Shown here one piece after another: positions 12,355-24,080 of a stretch of DNA of 64,000 nucleotides. Each line of letters opens with the position of its first letter. Position 1 is the stretch's first letter. The translations under genes were made by a program, and so were the position numbers. The stretch comes from Harmonia axyridis (Eukaryota > Arthropoda > Insecta > Coleoptera > Coccinellidae), in NCBI RefSeq assembly GCF_914767665.1, contig NC_059506.1:21181825-21245824 (forward strand), read 5' to 3'. Below the pieces are notes generated by a model. The model searched no databases, was not told where the DNA came from, and saw only the letters and a program-made list of their open reading frames with translations.

Positions 12355-12979
12355 TAATCCTTCACAATAATATATCTGTATGATATATTCAGTTTATTTT
12401 TGTCTTGGAATATATTCCAATTCTAAAAATGACAAATTTAATAATCAACCAAAAGAAAAATTCAAAATGACTAAAACTGTACAAATTGAGTAAACGGTTA
12501 ATAAATTGAACAACTAAATTAACATAAAGACAGACGTACGTTTCGGAATTTTTGTATTTAATAATACAATTTTTCCTCATCAGTGCCTTATAGTTCAACG
12601 GAATTATTAAATTTACAAACTTACCACGTGTTTATCTACCTCAACAAAATTGCAAGTAAGAAACTACAAACTAACTAAACGTATCGGTTGCTCTGGTGAG
12701 GATTCACAGAACAAGCCATTACCTAAGGTAGTCATAGATTTCTTCATTGTTATTCTTTTGAAATACATATACAAATCGACATTTACAATTGAATAAACAA
12801 TTTCAGAAATTTTAAAAATTTATCAATTGGTTGATACCGACTCTCTAATCAATAAATGATTACATCAAATTATAAAAGTTTAATGAGTCTTCTTGATGAA
12901 GGATATTTATTATAAATCAAATAATTATTTGATTTATATTAAATATCCTTCATCAAGAAGACTCATTAAACTTTTATAA
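12355..12979. repeat. Dispersed repeat family F1, copy 1, ending in a palindrome
   Basis: TTTATTTTTGTCTTGGAATA, then AAAATGACAAAT, AACTGTACAAATTGAGTAA and AAATTGAACAACT follow in the same order as in 49880-50165, and in reverse complement in 15925-16060. The copy ends with a 112-bp inverted repeat at 12868-12979. Its arm runs ATTATAAAAGTTTAATGAG then TCTTCTTGATGAAGGATATT and is mirrored nearly perfectly about an AATAATTATT centre near 12923. The other copies carry only one arm, so here a terminal segment appears duplicated in inverted orientation. Confidence 0.65.
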
Positions 12980-13199
12980 TATACTTATATTTTGTTGTTT
13001 CGTACCTATCAAAGTCTGCAATGTTTCAAGTTTGAATTTAATACCAATAGTTTGAAGAACTACATGTACTCTTGGCGTTATTTTTGAGGAATACTCTAAA
13101 GGTGTCATGATTATTAAGTTATAGTTGTTAAATTTTCAAGCTGCTTTCTCAATGATAATTAGTTTCGTAAAGAAAGATAATGCTAGTACCTATTTCTAT

Positions 13200-14906
13200 T
13201 CGAAATGTTTTTTGTACTTATTCCACTCATCCCACTTCCTAAGAAGCCCCATCCATCTTTCCTTGATGACATTCGTCCTATCAGTGTGCTTTCAACGTTA
13301 TCCAAGATACTTGAAAAGGTGATGCAGACACAAATACGGGAGCATTTAGATTCTTTTAATATAATTCCGTGTGAACAATCTGGTTTCAGACCTGGACATG
13401 GTTACTGCACTGCATTACTTAACATCACAGATGAAATCATTGAGTCTTCTGATCGGGGTAATCTAACAGTCATGACCCTGCTTGATTTTACCAAAGCGTT
13501 TGACTCAATAAATCACAAAGTCTTGTTGGCTATACTTCATTATATTGGTTTTTCTCGGGAGGCCATAAGGCTGGTTGAGAGTTATATCGGATCTCGATCC
13601 TAAGCGGTACTTATTGATGGCGTGTTGTCTTCTTTTGTGAGCCTGACTTCTGAGGTCCCGCAGGGTTCCATTCTTGGACCTCTGCTTTTCATTATTTATA
13701 TTTGTTGTTTTGCTTTTATTTCCCTTTCAGCAAGGTTGTATTTTTATGCAGATGACAGCTAGCTGAAATTTTCTTTCAATCCCGATGAGGCTGAGCAAGC
13801 TATAAGTGCTCTGAACTTCGACTTGTGTAGAATACATGAAATTTCTCAAAAACATTATTTGAAGTTGAACATCAGTAAGTCAACATGTCTTCTTTTCGGT
13901 GGTAAGAATGATAGAAGAGCGTTTTTGCGGGATTTCGGCGGTACCATAGTGTTGGGGGGAGAGACGATTGACTTTCAGGAAAATATAAGAAACCTAGGCT
14001 TAACTATGGACACGGATTTAAGATTTCTAAGCACATTTCGATGTGCTTGAGTAAAGCCTGTTTGAGTTTGGGACTTCTGTATCAGTGTCGGAAATACTTG
14101 AACAGTAATAATAATAAAATTCTCTGTGACTCGCTGGTTCTTTCTTATCTGAACTTTTGTGATGTAGTTTATGGTCCCTACTTGACTGTTGTGGATGAGA
14201 AGCGAATCCAGGGTTTACAGAATTCATGTTTGAGGTTCATTCATCAGAAGGTATGAACCGGTAACATACAGTCTCAGATGCACTGATTGGCTGAATATGA
14301 AACATAGAAGGCAGTTACACTTTCTCACGTTATTTTTCGATATAATCGGACGTAATTCACCTTTGTTGCTTGCTAATAAAATCAGGTTTCGTTCTGAAAT
14401 GCACCATGCTAATATTCGTTCAAAGGACACGATTTCTATTCCCAAACACTTCACCGCGCTATTTACTAGATCGTTTTCCTATCAAGTTCCGTATCTTATG
14501 AATGGGTTGGGATTTGAATACAAGGGCTTAACTTTAGATAAATTCAAACTACATTAAACAACTTTCGTAATGACCCATTGTATTTATAGTAAATCAATTT
14601 AATTTTTCCAACTAACTGATATATTATGTTCCTTTGAACTCAGCATCTTGAAAATGTATTAATTTTTGTTTTTTTTTTGTTGTGCTATGGCTGTATCTAG
14701 TGAATATTCTACAGAGATTTGCTTGTTTTAGGGTTAGGTGGAAGAATACACGTGAGGTCTCGGGACTTGTATTAGGTTTTATTTTCAAGTTATAATACCT
14801 GAGACAGCGCGAACTAAATCTCACCCCCAAATCTGTTGCATTTTTTGTATCATAATTTCTATAAATAAAGGCCTTTATCCTTCTATTCCTTTATTATTAT
14901 TACTAT
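13200..14906 (+). mobile_element. 5'-truncated non-LTR retrotransposon (LINE), reverse transcriptase part
   Basis: The reading begins inside the RT domain with DDIRPISVLSTLSKILEK (about 13267), then SGFRPGHG (13380) and LLDFTKAFDSIN (13480, first catalytic Asp). A stop follows near 13601. After a frame change come SEVPQGSILGPLLF (about 13648) and FYADDS (13738, the catalytic Asp pair) with an immediate stop. The thumb and C-terminal portions continue in three frames to 14557. The 3' end is a short untranslated tract closing in TTATTATTATTA-type repeats (14890-14906). The endonuclease domain is absent, as expected for 5' truncation on insertion. It ends 206 bp before the Runt-domain exon, in the upstream intron. 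Jockey/CR1-like clade by eye; clade not certain. Confidence 0.85.
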
Positions 14907-15111
14907 TAATATTCCACTTATTGTCCTCACCTTATAGTTTCAGACGACCCATTCTTCATTCAAATTTTAAATTATGTAATTCTTTGGTTCACCTTTTATT
15001 TCCGATATTTCTATTTGAAGAGCTATTTTTGTACTAATCTGCAATTATATGACCATTCAATCTTCATTTTTGTATAATGAAATGATCTGAATTAGCATTC
15101 TTTATTTCCAG

Positions 15112-15312
15112 GAAAAAGCTTCACGTTGACCATCATATTTTCTACGTCACCACCTCAAGTAGCAACCCTTAGCAAGGCGATAAAAGTGACTGTGGATGGA
15201 CCTAGAGAGCCTCGTTCGAAGATGAGACAACAAGGATTCCACCACTTTCCATTTGGACCTCGGCCATTTGCGCCAGACCCCCTTACTGGTAGCCTTCCCT
15301 TCAAACTCAACG
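15112..15312 (+). CDS. Runx-family transcription factor, exon with the end of the Runt domain
   Basis: Runx proteins bind DNA with CBF-beta partners and activate or repress developmental genes in the nucleus. The exon follows a pyrimidine-rich TTTATTTCCAG acceptor and ends at a G|GTAAGT donor. Entry and exit are both phase 1, and the first full codons give KSFTLTIIFSTSPPQVATL, followed by SKAIKVTVDGPREPRSKMRQ. This is the last part of the Runt domain including DGPREPR, whose arginines contact DNA in RUNX1, and vertebrate RUNX genes have an intron at the same Gly-Lys-Ser position. TIIFST and VATL differ from the commoner TITVST and VATY. After the domain comes a Pro/Phe-rich linker (FGPRPFAPDPLTG). 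Earlier exons lie outside the window or are not found in it. Which insect paralogue this is (runt, lozenge, RunxA or RunxB) cannot be settled from this part. Confidence 0.95.
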
Positions 15313-15523
15313 GTAAGTAATGTTCCTTTTGTCTCGTTCACTAAAAAAATCTTTTAACAATGTCTGTACTTTTTGAATTTTGAGCCCCTAATGATTACCA
15401 ACCCCAAGTGTCGATACAATGAAGACGAATCCGTCTACAAATCTGGTTCCGTCCGTCCGGCCGACCGAAAACACAATAACTCACGAACAGAAAGATACAG
15501 TAACTTCAGGGTTGGTTCGGACC

Positions 15524-15747
15524 ACAGTTAGATTCGTTAATGGAAAAAATACGACTAATGTCAAAACTGTATATTCGATCAGGATGAAATGACAATTTAA
15601 AGCCTCATTCCAAATTTCTTGTTGATCACATTAGCACAGTAAGATTCGTTAATGGAAAAAATACGACTAATGTCAAAACTGTATATTCGATCAGGATGAA
15701 ATAACAATTTAAATCCTCATTCCAAATTTCTTGTTGATCACATTACC
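15524..15747 (+). repeat. Tandem duplication, 112-bp period
   Basis: GATTCGTTAATGGAAAAAAT begins at 15531 and again at 15643. The two copies run in parallel through GTCAAAACTGTATATTCGAT to GTTGATCACATTA, with only isolated differences (GAAATGAC/GAAATAAC, AAAGCC/AAATCC). Much more similar to each other than the surrounding units are, so it is a recent duplication. Confidence 0.85.
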
Positions 15748-15924
15748 AGAACCATAAAAAATACAAGATAAATATCGAAAAAACTTAGCCAATATTTTCG
15801 TGGCCACAAAATCGACGAAGTTGAGATTGTGAGTGTTCATATGAAATAACAGTTTTAAGATGATATGATATCATCAGAACCATACAAAATTATTTTATTG
15901 AATACAAAAATTCTGAAACGTCTG

Positions 15925-16710
15925 CCATTTTGTCACGTTCACGTCGTTAATCGTTTATTTTACAGTTTTAGTTACTTTGAATTTTCTTTTGGTTATTTTA
16001 TTGATATGAAATCTCATAAAAATAAATATTTGATTGATTCGGTCTTCACTTGATGGAAATTCATTTTAAATAAATAATAATACACTGTTGATTTCCACAA
16101 AATTTATTGATGTTAAATGACGACAATTGTTTCGCTACACTGTAGCTTTTTCAAGTCGGATGCTGAACTGAGCATTCCTAAAGTATAACATTCATTTAAA
16201 TAGGTATTGACAACATAGTTGAGGAGAAAAATGTGTTTTAAATGAGGTAATGAGAAAATGTATTTTGAATGAGGTAATTAACATTATATTGGAGGTATTT
16301 GTCTTGAGGTTAATGTACTTCGGGAATGTGTTCAGATGTAGGCATTTGGTGTAAAACCAAATGTTTTCGGTATATAATGTTAATTACCTCATTCAAAATA
16401 CATTTTCTCATTACCTCATTTAAAACACATTTTTCTCCTCAACTATGTTGTCAATACCTATTTAAATGAATGTTATACTTTAGGAATGCTCAGTTCAGCA
16501 TCCGACTTGAAAAAGCTACAGTGTAGCGAAACAATTGTCGTCATTTAACATCAATAAATTTTGTGGAAATCAACAGTGTATTATTATTTATCATAAAAAT
16601 AAATCATGTTGTGAAGGAAAAAGGACTAAATGTCGTCAATTTTTTGATATTTATATTGAATTATCTTCCTTTATCAAGGAGACTCAATTCACTTTTATAA
16701 TTCGAAGAGA
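15925..16710 (-). repeat. F1 family, copy 2, split by a foldback insertion
   Basis: 15925-16060 reads in reverse complement like 12390-12590 (CAGTTTTAGTTACTTTGAAT, TTTTCTTTTGGTTATT). After the 520-bp foldback (16071-16590), about 16592-16705 contains F1-type sequence: TTTTTTGATATTTATATTG, then TTCCTTTATCAAGGAGACTC and ACTTTTATAATTCG. This matches the ends of copies 1 and 3. The simplest reading is one F1-related copy interrupted by the foldback, although strand relationships of the two halves should be confirmed by alignment. Confidence 0.5.
16071..16590. mobile_element. 520-bp foldback element with ~219-bp inverted arms
   Basis: The left arm (16071-16289) begins TAAATAATAATACACTGTTG. The right arm (16372-16590) is its nearly perfect reverse complement, ending CAACAGTGTATTATTATTTA. 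Both arms contain the block with GAAAAAGCTACAGTGTAGCG and the ATTTAAATAGGTATTGACAA stretch. The 82-bp loop (16290-16371) is unrelated to the arms. There is no coding capacity. It sits in the large Runx intron, so the primary transcript can form a very long hairpin. Confidence 0.9.
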
Positions 16711-19039
16711 GTATTGGAAGAGGGGAGAGTATTGAAAGCGAAGTACTCAATATTTTCGTGAGAACAGTTTCTAGCTTTATGCAGACCACGTACTGATAGC
16801 GGCATCAGAACCATAAAAACCTTCAAGAATTTCGAAAAAATATTTCTATCTGGCAACCACCGGAGTTAAGATTGAAGGTGTTTAGAAACAAAAATTTGAA
16901 GCTCCTTGTAAAATCTCAAATGGTTCACATCGTTAGAACTACATGTCTCCGACTCGGATTTTTGCACCTACCTATATTCGTGCAAAATTCCTCATTGCAA
17001 TATTGACATGAACTAGTAATGTCCACAATTTTAGCCAATCAGAGAAACCATACCCTCGTAAATCATAAGAGTGTCATTCATCTCGAGCCATAAAATACAG
17101 TCCAAGATTCTATTGGCGTTCGTGCTGCAAAAAGGCGTAAACCTTTGGAAGGCGTTCCAAAAAGCATAATTCTATTTGAAAAACATCTATAACTAGAGCA
17201 AATCCAGCGATTTTTAAAAAATGTTTGCACCAATTCAAAACTCATAATATCACTGAACATTTAAGGATGACTTACTTGAAATGAGAAGTCTCTCTAAAGC
17301 TGAAAAGTCATTTAAAGAATGTGTTTAATTTCAAAGTTCAATTTTCGGAATATTATCGATTTTTTTTTGGAAATCGAGACGAGACCTTCAAGTTCACTAT
17401 CACGTCATTGTTCACTCAAAAAATGAAATGAATCCGACCTGTATTTTGGTCTCACAAATGCAGTTGATTAGCACTGAAATAGCAGTGGTATGAACAAGGT
17501 ATTGAACACCCTTAATACAGGCATCAGGCCCAAAGAAAATTCCAGAAGAAAATCGAAAAAAACTGCACAATATTTCTGTGACCCGAAAACCAACACAGTT
17601 AGGATTTTGGGTGTTTAAATGAAATAAAATTTCAAGTTCTGTGTGAAACCTCAAAAGGATCACATCATCAGAACCATAAAAAATGAAGAATATTGAAAAA
17701 AAATACTGAATGCTGAATATTTCCATTCAAGAAGGATATGGAAATAAACACCTAATATTTTAATAACAAGAAATCGGATCAAGATGAAATTTTGCAAGCA
17801 TATATAAAATATGAAATCTACACTTTGTGCATGATTTTGTGAGCGGCGTCAGAGGCATAGGGTATTCGAGAAGAATAAAATTTATTTAGGAATTTAGGAG
17901 CTTTTGAGGGCATGTTGCAATTGACAAATAAATGAATGAGTGCTCAAAATCTCCTGATTTAACGTCAGTGTTTTCCTTATCTTAATTTTCACTCTACTCC
18001 ACAATGTAATGTACCTAATTCAGCATTCTACCAATTTTTTGTCGTGTATCGACACCCAGCATCCTCTTATACTTGCCATACTATTCGAAGAAGAGATTTA
18101 TTTTCTTTCAGTGACATTTAATTCTTCAACCGAAACAAACAATTTGTCAACAAAGAACATAATTGAAAACATGGTCACCCTTCTATATCCAATGTACCCA
18201 GCTGTGCGTAGGGAATACCAAAGGAATAATCAAACTAGCAAGATTTATTTATGTTGTGATGATCACGGGCATTTTATCTTGATTCTATTTTTACTGATTA
18301 TTCATATAAAAAAATTATGATATTTATAAAGTAAACTAATCGAAGATTGATTAAGTAAAGACGCTGTAATTGTTTTCATTATATTTGCAAAGCACTTTCA
18401 ATTCTCGTGACATCATCACAGCTTCCTATTACCTTATCTGAGAAATTTATCTGTGGCGGCGCGATATAGCTATATCTAGTGTTTCATCATTCTGATTTCG
18501 AAACTATTAATAATACATTAGTGAAGATCTAAAAATTATGCAGTATTAGACTCTTGAGTGGTATTTCTGCCCTTATCCAAATAAAACAGAATTTTTTCTG
18601 TTTTCATTAGAATAATCAAGAAAAATATAAAAATTGAAAGTACCTTCCAATAATTCCATCTTGAATCATAATTTTCCTCCCAAATTCCTCACAGTTAAAC
18701 TTGATTCTTTGCGCTGCCGCATCTAACGCATCGCTCCCGTTCCCGCTCCCGCAGTCTGCGTTGGTCTGTTTATACCTTAAATCTACACCTTTACATTGGT
18801 TACCAGTGCTATAACATATACTCCCGCCTTATAGTCGTAGACAGGTTGCAGCCAAGACATTTTGGGATTAATTTAATTTCTACCCGAACATATTTCCAAT
18901 GAAATCTTACCTTCAGGATACTGAAATTGTCAGATTGAAGTAAAACTTTATGTATTAACACTCTCTTTTGATTTATTAGAGGTAACAAGGAAATTTGGCT
19001 TTCAGAATTGAGTTTTTGTAATGTTATCAACAAAAGTCA

Positions 19040-19560
19040 AATCTTTGATCCTCAGAGTAAATTCCAGGTTTCAACCTTCCTAGGAAAATTTGGTGTGCTT
19101 TATTAAATCGACTTAGCACTGGTTATGGTCGTTGCAATAGTAAGCTCTTCAAATGAAATTCTATTGAAAGTCCACTATGTGGGTGAGGCGTAAAAGAAAT
19201 CATCGACCACTTGGTGAATACTTGTCCAATTTATAAATTTCATGATGGTTTCCAAGCTATCCATTCAGTTTCAGATTAGTTAGAATGGATCGCTAACTTT
19301 AAATCAACAAAATGGAAACTTTAATATTTGCTTTCTGGTCCTTTAATGTTTTATTTTCAATTGTAATTATAATAACACTACCACTATGCGAGTGTGGTGT
19401 AGAAGAAACCATTGACTTTTTGCTGAATACTTGTCCAATTCATAAATTTCATTATGGTTTCCAAGCTATCAATTCAGTTTCAGATTATTTAGAATGGATC
19501 GCTATAACTTTAAATCAACACAATGGAAACTATAACATTTGATACTGCTTTCTGGATTCT
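19040..19560 (+). pseudogene. LINE 3' remnant with duplicated Cys/His C-terminal motif
   Basis: Around 19085-19200 the translation, in shifting frames, resembles the basic and Cys motif near the C-terminus of R1/Jockey-type ORF2 (TGYGRCNSKLFKW, then SPLCG). The region from the Cys motif to the end occurs twice: about 19170-19320 and 19380-19540. The second copy is an open frame reading PLCECGVEETIDFLLNTCPI then HKFHYGFQAI, a CxC..H..C arrangement seen near the end of many LINE ORFs. The second copy retains the motif better than the first. No RT catalytic boxes are present. Confidence 0.6.
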
Positions 19561-20639
19561 TCTTTATTGTTTTCAGATGTAACTATAATACATACATACA
19601 TCATCCACTTTTGGAGTAAAGAAAAGACGGAAAAGCAAATAGTAGGTAAACTAGAACAAGAGCCCAGAAATCTCATCTAATGAAAAATACAAGACAATCA
19701 CAAGCCGTAAACTCAGGAAATTTCAACAAATTCATAAGCATTTCTCTCACTGAATTATCCAAACAGTAAACCGAAACTGAAGAAAATAGTGAGATAACTA
19801 GAACAAGACCCCACACATTGCATTTCATGAAAAAAACTCGATAATGTCTAAACGTGAACTGAGGAAATTTCACCAAGTTCATAATCCTATTCTCGAAATA
19901 TCGATAGAATAAACCAAAACTAAAGAAAATAGCAAACTGGACAAACCGTCCGGACATCTCGTCTAATGAAAAATACTCGACAATTCGCACAGTGACGCCA
20001 GTCTGACTAATTGAAACTAATCATCTCATCTCATCCGTGTCGTTTTAATTGGTAATTAGAAGATATAATTAACAGGGGGATTACACTTCGAAGCGATAGG
20101 TGAGCTTGAATAAAGGACCAGTTATCATCCCTAGGCATGCAGATTAGAATATTACCTTTATCTCCCGAATATTCCGGGCGCTTGCTAGTTGGATAATGAG
20201 GTTGTTATATTGCCCTACTAAAATCTTACTATCAACTCGATCGTGCCAAGAGAACGGAAGATGTAACGATCGTAAAGATGGCATGCAGTTTCGTTAAGTA
20301 CAACTATATAAATAGAAATTGATGTTTCAATCTGTTAGGAAGGAAATAAACGTATGTGGATTGGAGGAGGAGTAAATACTGTTATTGCTGCTCTAAGTAA
20401 TTATGAGGAGAAGTTATATCTATCTAGAATGTGATTTTGATTAAGTTACTCTATACTAGATTCAATCTACAACGTACTTTTTTCTTTTCTTCAATTATCA
20501 CTATCATATGTTTTTCTCCAGCACACAAGCTTTCTTATTTCAATTTCTATGAAACATTATCAAATGCAAACAAAAAATCTCTAGTTTTCAGTGTAGGAAA
20601 CCCTTTTTTTTTAATAGAGGGAAATCCACCTTATAGACA

Positions 20640-23041
20640 CACAACAGATTTCGACAAGAGTGAAACTCCTGTCGGCACCTGCTGGGTGGTGTGAGGCTCA
20701 CATTATGGACATACTCACTAAAAACCTCCATTACATCTTCGTCGACGTTGTAGAGAAAGGTTCCAACGACGCCAACCTTCCTCTTCAGTGTTGCAGCGGG
20801 CTCACCAAGGGTTTAGTACTGTACGGCGGAATATCCATGTGATGATTAAGTCTACTCTACATTTCACTTCCTTTCCCGCACGAAAACCCTCTAAGAAGAT
20901 GACCTCTATTATTGTTTATCATTCCCTCGAATTCTACCTTTCTAATACTGACTGGAACAGTCTGTTGAGTGATGGGAATATTGATGGTGCTTGAGAAAGT
21001 TTAAGCACGTATCTAGAGGAATCGATTTACCAGGAGAAAGTTGGTCACTTCCGTGTCATCCAAGCCTTGGTTGACTGATGAGATCATCACTATGCAGCGT
21101 CGGAAAAAGAAGCTATGGCAGCAGTATATTCGTAGTGGGTCTGTGTTGGACTATCGTGTTCATCGCAACTTCTCAAATGCACTTGGCAAAAAAATTAAGA
21201 ACGCAAGAAATTTGTTTACCCAACCCAATAACCGGAAAAAAATTTATAAATATATTCGAAACACTCTCAGCTCTAAGGTTTCAATTCCTCGTGTCAGAGA
21301 TGAATCAGGTGGTCTGTGTTCTGGTGACCCAGAATGTTCTGCAGTCTTCGCCAGTGTTTTCACTAATTCCTTTTCTGCAGAGCCAGGGGACCCTCTGCCC
21401 TGCATTACTTCTCCCCGTGTTGTCAACTTGCTCAAGTCTATTGATGTCAATGAGGAAGAAATACTGAAGCTTTCATCCGAGTTGGATCCATCTGCCGCCC
21501 CTGGTATGGATAATATCCCTGCTGGATTGCTGAAAAAATGCTCCACATCTCTCTCACTGCCGATAACTGTCCTAATAAGATTATCCCTCAGCTTAGGTCA
21601 ATTACCATCTGCTTGGAAGATATCAAGGATAACTCCTGTCTTCAAGAAGGGGGACAAACTATGACCGAGCAATTACCGCCCAATTACTCTCCTTCCTATC
21701 ATATCCAAGATTGCTGAGAGAGTTGTTTGTAATAAATGGCTCAATTTTTTGACTGAAAACAATATAATTCCCGAGTGCCAGCATGGTTTCCTGCCTGGGC
21801 GTTCGGTCGTCACATGCCTCCTGCAATGCCTTCAGAGCTGGACCAAGTTTCTTGCCTGTGGGACACCAATGGATGTTATCTATTTGGACTTCTCCCGAGC
21901 CTTCGACCGTGTTCCTTTTAATCGCCTCTTCTACAAACTCGAGCATTTTGGCATTAGAGGCTGTTTTTTGACTTGGCTCCGTTCGTTCATCACTGACTGG
22001 TATTTTTCGGTTAGAGTGGGTGATTCTTTTTCGGATGTCAGGGCAGTTATTAGTGAAGTCCCTCAGGGCTCTGTTTTGGGTCCGCTTCTTTTTCTGATTT
22101 ACGTTTCAGATCTCCCACACTTACTTTCGGCTTTCTGTTCGCAATACGCAGACGATAACAAATTATTTTATGATGCACGCTTTCCTGATGTCCTTCGAGG
22201 TGACTTGGTGCGGTTGGATGGGTGGTGTCACCAATGGCTCCTCCCTCTAAACGTGAATAAATGCAAGGTCCTTCATCTTGGTAGATACAACCCGAGGCAT
22301 CAATACTTTTTTGATGGCCGTGTTATGGAGTCATGCAGGCAGCATAATGACCTTGGTGTCATCATTACAGAGGATCTCTTCTGGTCTGCCCATGTGGGTA
22401 ATTTAGTCTCTAGAGCCAGTAAGATGTTGTACCTGATACGGCGGGTGTTTCCCAGATGTTCGATTGTCACTTGCAGGCAGCTTTATATAACCTACATCCG
22501 ACCGATTCTCGAACACGCCGGCCCCACGTGGTCTCCACACCTGATTTGTGATCAACAACGTTTGGAGAGAATACAGCGCTCTGCAACCAGGATTCCTTTT
22601 GGGTGAGTTCGACCATGTTACGAGGAGAGACTACAGATGTTCCGGTTGAGTAGTTTTCATGACCGTCGTGTCCGGGGTGACTTGATTGTGACATATCGCA
22701 TCTTAAACAATTTTAATGGTGGTGATCTCGCTGACATCTTTATGATGAATGAAAATCATCTCCGGAGCCACCGTCATGAGTTATACCACTAGGTGTTTCG
22801 TACACGTGCGAGAGATTCTTTCCAGCCAAATCGGATATTCGGTAGGTGGAACTCTTTACCGGAGAGTGTCGTAGGTGCTGAGAGTGTGAATTCGTTCAAA
22901 AACAGACTAGACTCCATTTTTGCTAAGAATGTTTTTTTTGTCTCTTACATTTATCTCCTAAGGTGTTTTTTTTTCTTTTTGTATGAGGTTTATAGGCCAT
23001 ATGGCCTCATCTCAGTATCTTTTTATAATAATAATAATAAT
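20640..23041 (+). mobile_element. LINE, CR1/Jockey-like, near-complete reverse transcriptase with few breaks
   Basis: From 21041 a 207-residue frame covers the linker between endonuclease and RT (PWLTDEI, then basic residues) and enters the RT domain with PSAAPGMDNIPAGLLKKC (21486). One TGA at about 21661 and a frame change separate it from NYRPITLLPILSKIAERV (21668), QHGFLPGRSV (21780), VIYLDFSRAFDRV (21875, first catalytic Asp), VPQGSVLGPLLFLIYVSDLP (22058) and QYADDNKLFYD (22142, catalytic Asp pair). The frame stays open to 22606 and broken C-terminal pieces continue to about 22930. The 3' end is a TAA-type microsatellite (ATAATAATAATAAT, 23027-23041). The endonuclease is missing. This is the best preserved LINE in the window. 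It lies in the sense orientation inside the Runx intron. Confidence 0.9.
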
Positions 23042-23049
23042 CCCTCTTG

Positions 23050-24080
23050 TATCTCGCTGTCCTGCCCTAGTTAGAGTATGGGATAGGGTAGGAACAATTC
23101 TTTGAAGGTGGTAGAGCCATCCAATTGGTAGCCTAAAGAGCGTGAGGCGTATACCCACCTATGGTCTCCTTCATTCCGTGGTTTCACTAATAGCTCTGAT
23201 TACGGAACTCAACCCTGATGAGGTAGTTTCCCGCAGGGACTATGGTTGGCAAGCCTCCTCCCCTAAAAGTAAATCACAGTGAAAAGAGACGCCTCTTGAC
23301 TCTGATCTCGACCCAAGGGTCTTGCGAGCTTTGCGAACTAGCACGACTAAAGAAAATCACACACACAAGTCCTCACAGCATATGATTCATCTTAGTTGGT
23401 GCCAGGAAGTTATAAAAAAAGGGCAGTTTTTTTCGAAAGAAATTGGTGATTTTGACCTTGAGCAGAGAGCTAGCATATTTTTTTTGTTATCCTCGTTTCC
23501 TGAGATTCAAGGTCATCAAAGTCATAGTAACTCCTCGAATAGTGTACCGAGAATTACACTCTAGGTTCTAAACTGGCGCCCGCGGAAACATAAGTAGCCC
23601 CTATTCTACCACGTACTCACAGCCTGGTATCTTCTAGCTTCCTTCTCGGCCTCTTGTGTCTCGTTCTGCTAGACCTGTCAATGATTTACAACTACCTTTA
23701 TGGCATCTGTTTGTTCACTTCTGCGCCTCTATCTCCTCTTTCGTGGACCCAGCCGGCCGGCTGGCTGGCTGGCTGCTCTGCTCCTCTTCTCGTGTTGCTA
23801 GTTCTGCTAGAACCTGTTTGTTGGAAGAATAAGGATAAAAGGATGTTCTTAGAAGTGGGCGAGGTATTGGCAGGAATGAGATTTTTAAGGAACATGGGAT
23901 TGTTGAGGTATGGGGAAGGTAGCAGGCTGGGATTAGCAACGCCACATTTTCTAGTCAGTCTCAGTTTAATTGTCTTCTTTACAGCAGGCAGTTACAACAA
24001 GCCCTCACACCCCGGTAAGGTGCTGACCTCGAGAGAGAGGGTAGCAAACCCTAGGAAATTCGACACTTACGAATAAAAGA
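23050..24080. other. Less AT-rich block after the LINE tail, function unknown
   Basis: This kilobase has visibly higher GC than its surroundings. It includes a CTGG microsatellite (about 23752-23780) and a 140-residue open frame (23654-24076) with no domain I recognise. The string TGGCGCCCGCGG at about 23574 resembles a retroelement primer-binding site, but I found no flanking LTR. It may be a fragment of another element inserted beside the LINE tail, or a regulatory block. Confidence 0.3.

Larger units (their letters stand above)
15480..17760 (+). repeat. Array of diverged repeat units (CATCAGAACCATAAAAAA family)
   Basis: The words CATCAGAACCATA, AATATCGAAAAAA, CAATATTT(C/T)CGTG, GTTGAGATT, GGTGTTTA(A)ATGAAATAA and CTCAAA(T/A)GGATCACAT recur in the same order near 15740-15890, 16800-16935 and 17515-17700. 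Spacing and sequence have drifted strongly. Within the array, 15524-15747 is a much younger two-copy tandem duplication with a period of 112 bp. The array is interrupted by an F1 repeat and the 16071-16590 foldback. It looks like an old satellite or element cluster in the Runx intron. Confidence 0.6.

Noticed and set aside
15480..17760. CRISPR-like repeated units
   Set aside because: Eukaryotic intron context, units diverged, no regular spacers.
20305..20316. TATA-like TATATAAATAG in the Runx intron
   Set aside because: No supporting initiator or coding exon follows; the next feature is a LINE.
21244..21946. Minus-strand open frames of 95-100 codons
   Set aside because: They are antisense shadows of the LINE reverse transcriptase on the plus strand.
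23574..23592. Primer-binding-site-like TGGCGCCCG, suggesting an LTR retrotransposon
   Set aside because: No LTR pair, no gag/pol frame and no TG..CA boundaries around it; kept only as part of an unexplained block.
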